From Streptomyces sp. CC228A (lineage in GTDB: Bacteria > Actinomycetota > Actinomycetes > Streptomycetales > Streptomycetaceae), in the NCBI RefSeq assembly GCF_021390935.1, contig NZ_JAJPUI010000001.1, positions 620,001-684,000 of the forward strand: a stretch of DNA of 64,000 nt. Direction: 5' to 3'. Made by a program: the position numbers and the translations under genes. Of this stretch, positions 63,108-64,000 are shown piece after piece (the stretch's first letter is position 1; each line of letters opens with the position of its first letter). The notes beneath the pieces were generated by a model. The model saw only the letters and a list, made by a program, of their open reading frames with translations, was not told where the DNA came from and did not search any database.

Positions 63108-64000
63108 ATGACCACGAGCCCGCAGCCTTTTCCGACGAGCCCGGAGGCGCCGGAGCCGAGCCCTCAGGCGCCTGCTGCGGCTGCGCAGCCGGGGCCCCCG
63201 GCGCAGCGGCCGCAGGAGCCGTCGGGGCCGCGGCCGCCGTCGTCGCTTTCGCCCTCGCGGGCGAGTGACTTCATGCGGTGTCCGCTGCTGTACCGGTTCC
63301 GGGTGATCGACAGGCTGCCGGAGAAGCCGAGCGAGGCGGCCACGCGGGGCACGCTGGTGCACGCGGTGCTGGAGCGGCTCTTCGACGCACCCGCGGCGGA
63401 GCGTACGGCTCCGCGGGCGCGGGCGCTGGTGCCGCGGCAGTGGGACCGGCTGCTGGAGTCGCGGCCGGAGCTGGCGGAGCTGTTCGCGGACGACCCGGAC
63501 GGGGAGCGGCTGGGGCAGTGGCTGCGGGAGGCCGAGGGGCTGGTGGAGCGCTGGTTCGCGCTGGAGGACCCGACGTGCCTGGAGCCGGCCGAGCGGGAGC
63601 TGTCCGTGGAGGCGGAGCTGGACTCGGGGCTGCGGCTGCGCGGGGTGATCGACCGGGTGGACGTGGCGCCGACGGGCGAGGTGCGGATCGTCGACTACAA
63701 GACGGGCCGGGCGCCGCGGCCGGAGTACGCGGACGAGGCGTGGTTCCAGATGGTGTTCTACGCGCTGGTGGTGCGGCGGCTGAAGGGTGTGGTGCCGCGT
63801 CGGCTGCAGCTGGTGTACCTGGGCAGTGGTGACGTGATCACGTACGACCCGGTGGAGGCGGACCTGCGGCGGGTGGAGCGCAGGCTGCTGGCGCTGTGGG
63901 AGGCGATCGGGCGGGCGACGGAGACGGGTGACTGGCGGCCGCGGCGGACGAGGCTGTGCGGGTGGTGCGACCACCAGGCCCTGTGCCCGGAGTTCGGCGG
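63108..64000 (+). CDS. RecB-family PD-(D/E)XK nuclease with Fe-S cluster motif, 3' end cut by the window edge
   Basis: From ATG 63108 the frame stays open to the last base (297 codons). After a Pro/Ala-rich N-terminus of about 45 residues comes SPSRASDFMRCPLLYRFRVI, with the first Cys of the AddB/Cas4-like iron-sulphur site. GTLVHAVLERLF and the catalytic Asp/Lys of the nuclease (ELDSGLRLRGVIDRVDV, VRIVDYKTGRAP) follow. The closing Cys trio is in RLCGWCDHQALCPEFGG. This is a stand-alone RecB-domain exonuclease common beside trmI in actinobacteria. Only a few C-terminal residues are likely missing. Confidence 0.9.
   Translation, partial: MTTSPQPFPTSPEAPEPSPQAPAAAAQPGPPAQRPQEPSGPRPPSSLSPSRASDFMRCPLLYRFRVIDRLPEKPSEAATRGTLVHAVLERLFDAPAAERTAPRARALVPRQWDRLLESRPELAELFADDPDGERLGQWLREAEGLVERWFALEDPTCLEPAERELSVEAELDSGLRLRGVIDRVDVAPTGEVRIVDYKTGRAPRPEYADEAWFQMVFYALVVRRLKGVVPRRLQLVYLGSGDVITYDPVEADLRRVERRLLALWEAIGRATETGDWRPRRTRLCGWCDHQALCPEFG

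Overview
This 64 kb window is chromosomal DNA from a high-GC actinomycete, almost certainly a Streptomyces. The evidence is very high GC at third codon positions, frequent GTG starts, a complete Pup-proteasome locus, and gene order that I recall from the S. coelicolor core (pheST, orphan kinase, rRNA methylase, rplT, rpmI, infC, then glnA4, then helY-tatCA-pafCB-pafA-prcAB-pup-dop-arc). Most genes are housekeeping. I see no rRNA, tRNA, CRISPR array, insertion sequence or prophage.

Layout. 1-8 kb: a secreted family-10-like glycosidase, a 3-hydroxybutyryl-CoA dehydrogenase, two translationally coupled SPFH/band-7 membrane proteins, a NUDIX hydrolase and an NsdA-like TPR regulator. 8-18 kb: a SpoIIE-type phosphatase, a degenerate hairpin repeat array, pheST, an orphan sensor kinase, a SpoU-type RNA methylase, and rplT-rpmI-infC with a long attenuator-like leader. 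18-25 kb: DUF1844 and SseB proteins, a stand-alone mycosin with a proline-rich membrane partner, a fold-type III PLP enzyme and a DUF2510 protein. 25-32 kb: a gamma-glutamylation catabolic cluster made of glnA4-aldehyde dehydrogenase-SDR, divergent from a GntR regulator, a permease and a class-I amidotransferase hydrolase. Its two promoters share a previously unremarked palindromic box. 32-40 kb: LysR and a TDT carrier, a metal-receptor protein with an XRE-cupin regulator, a 5'-3' exonuclease, an iron-box-controlled siderophore-interacting protein, a MerR regulator and a P-type ATPase relic. 40-63 kb: helY, tatC, tatA, the WYL regulators pafC and pafB, two FKBP isomerases, pafA, an MFS/LacI pair, prcA, prcB, an endonuclease VII-like gene, pup, dop, arc, a ferredoxin, trmI and an M50 protease. 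A truncated RecB-family nuclease runs off the right edge.

How the genes work together. Pup (already ending in Glu) is ligated by PafA and removed by Dop. The ARC ring feeds tagged proteins to PrcA/PrcB. PafB and PafC are DNA-damage-response regulators of the same neighbourhood in mycobacteria. The 25-32 kb cluster can import an amine or amino alcohol, gamma-glutamylate it, oxidise it and hydrolyse it to recover glutamate. It matches the ethanolamine route described for S. coelicolor GlnA4.

Caution. At least six otherwise conserved genes (mycosin, proline-rich membrane protein, DUF2510 protein, TDT carrier, BtuF-like protein, pafB) each need a one-base frame correction in a G/C run. This pattern fits indel errors in the assembly better than real gene decay, so affected coordinates are composites.
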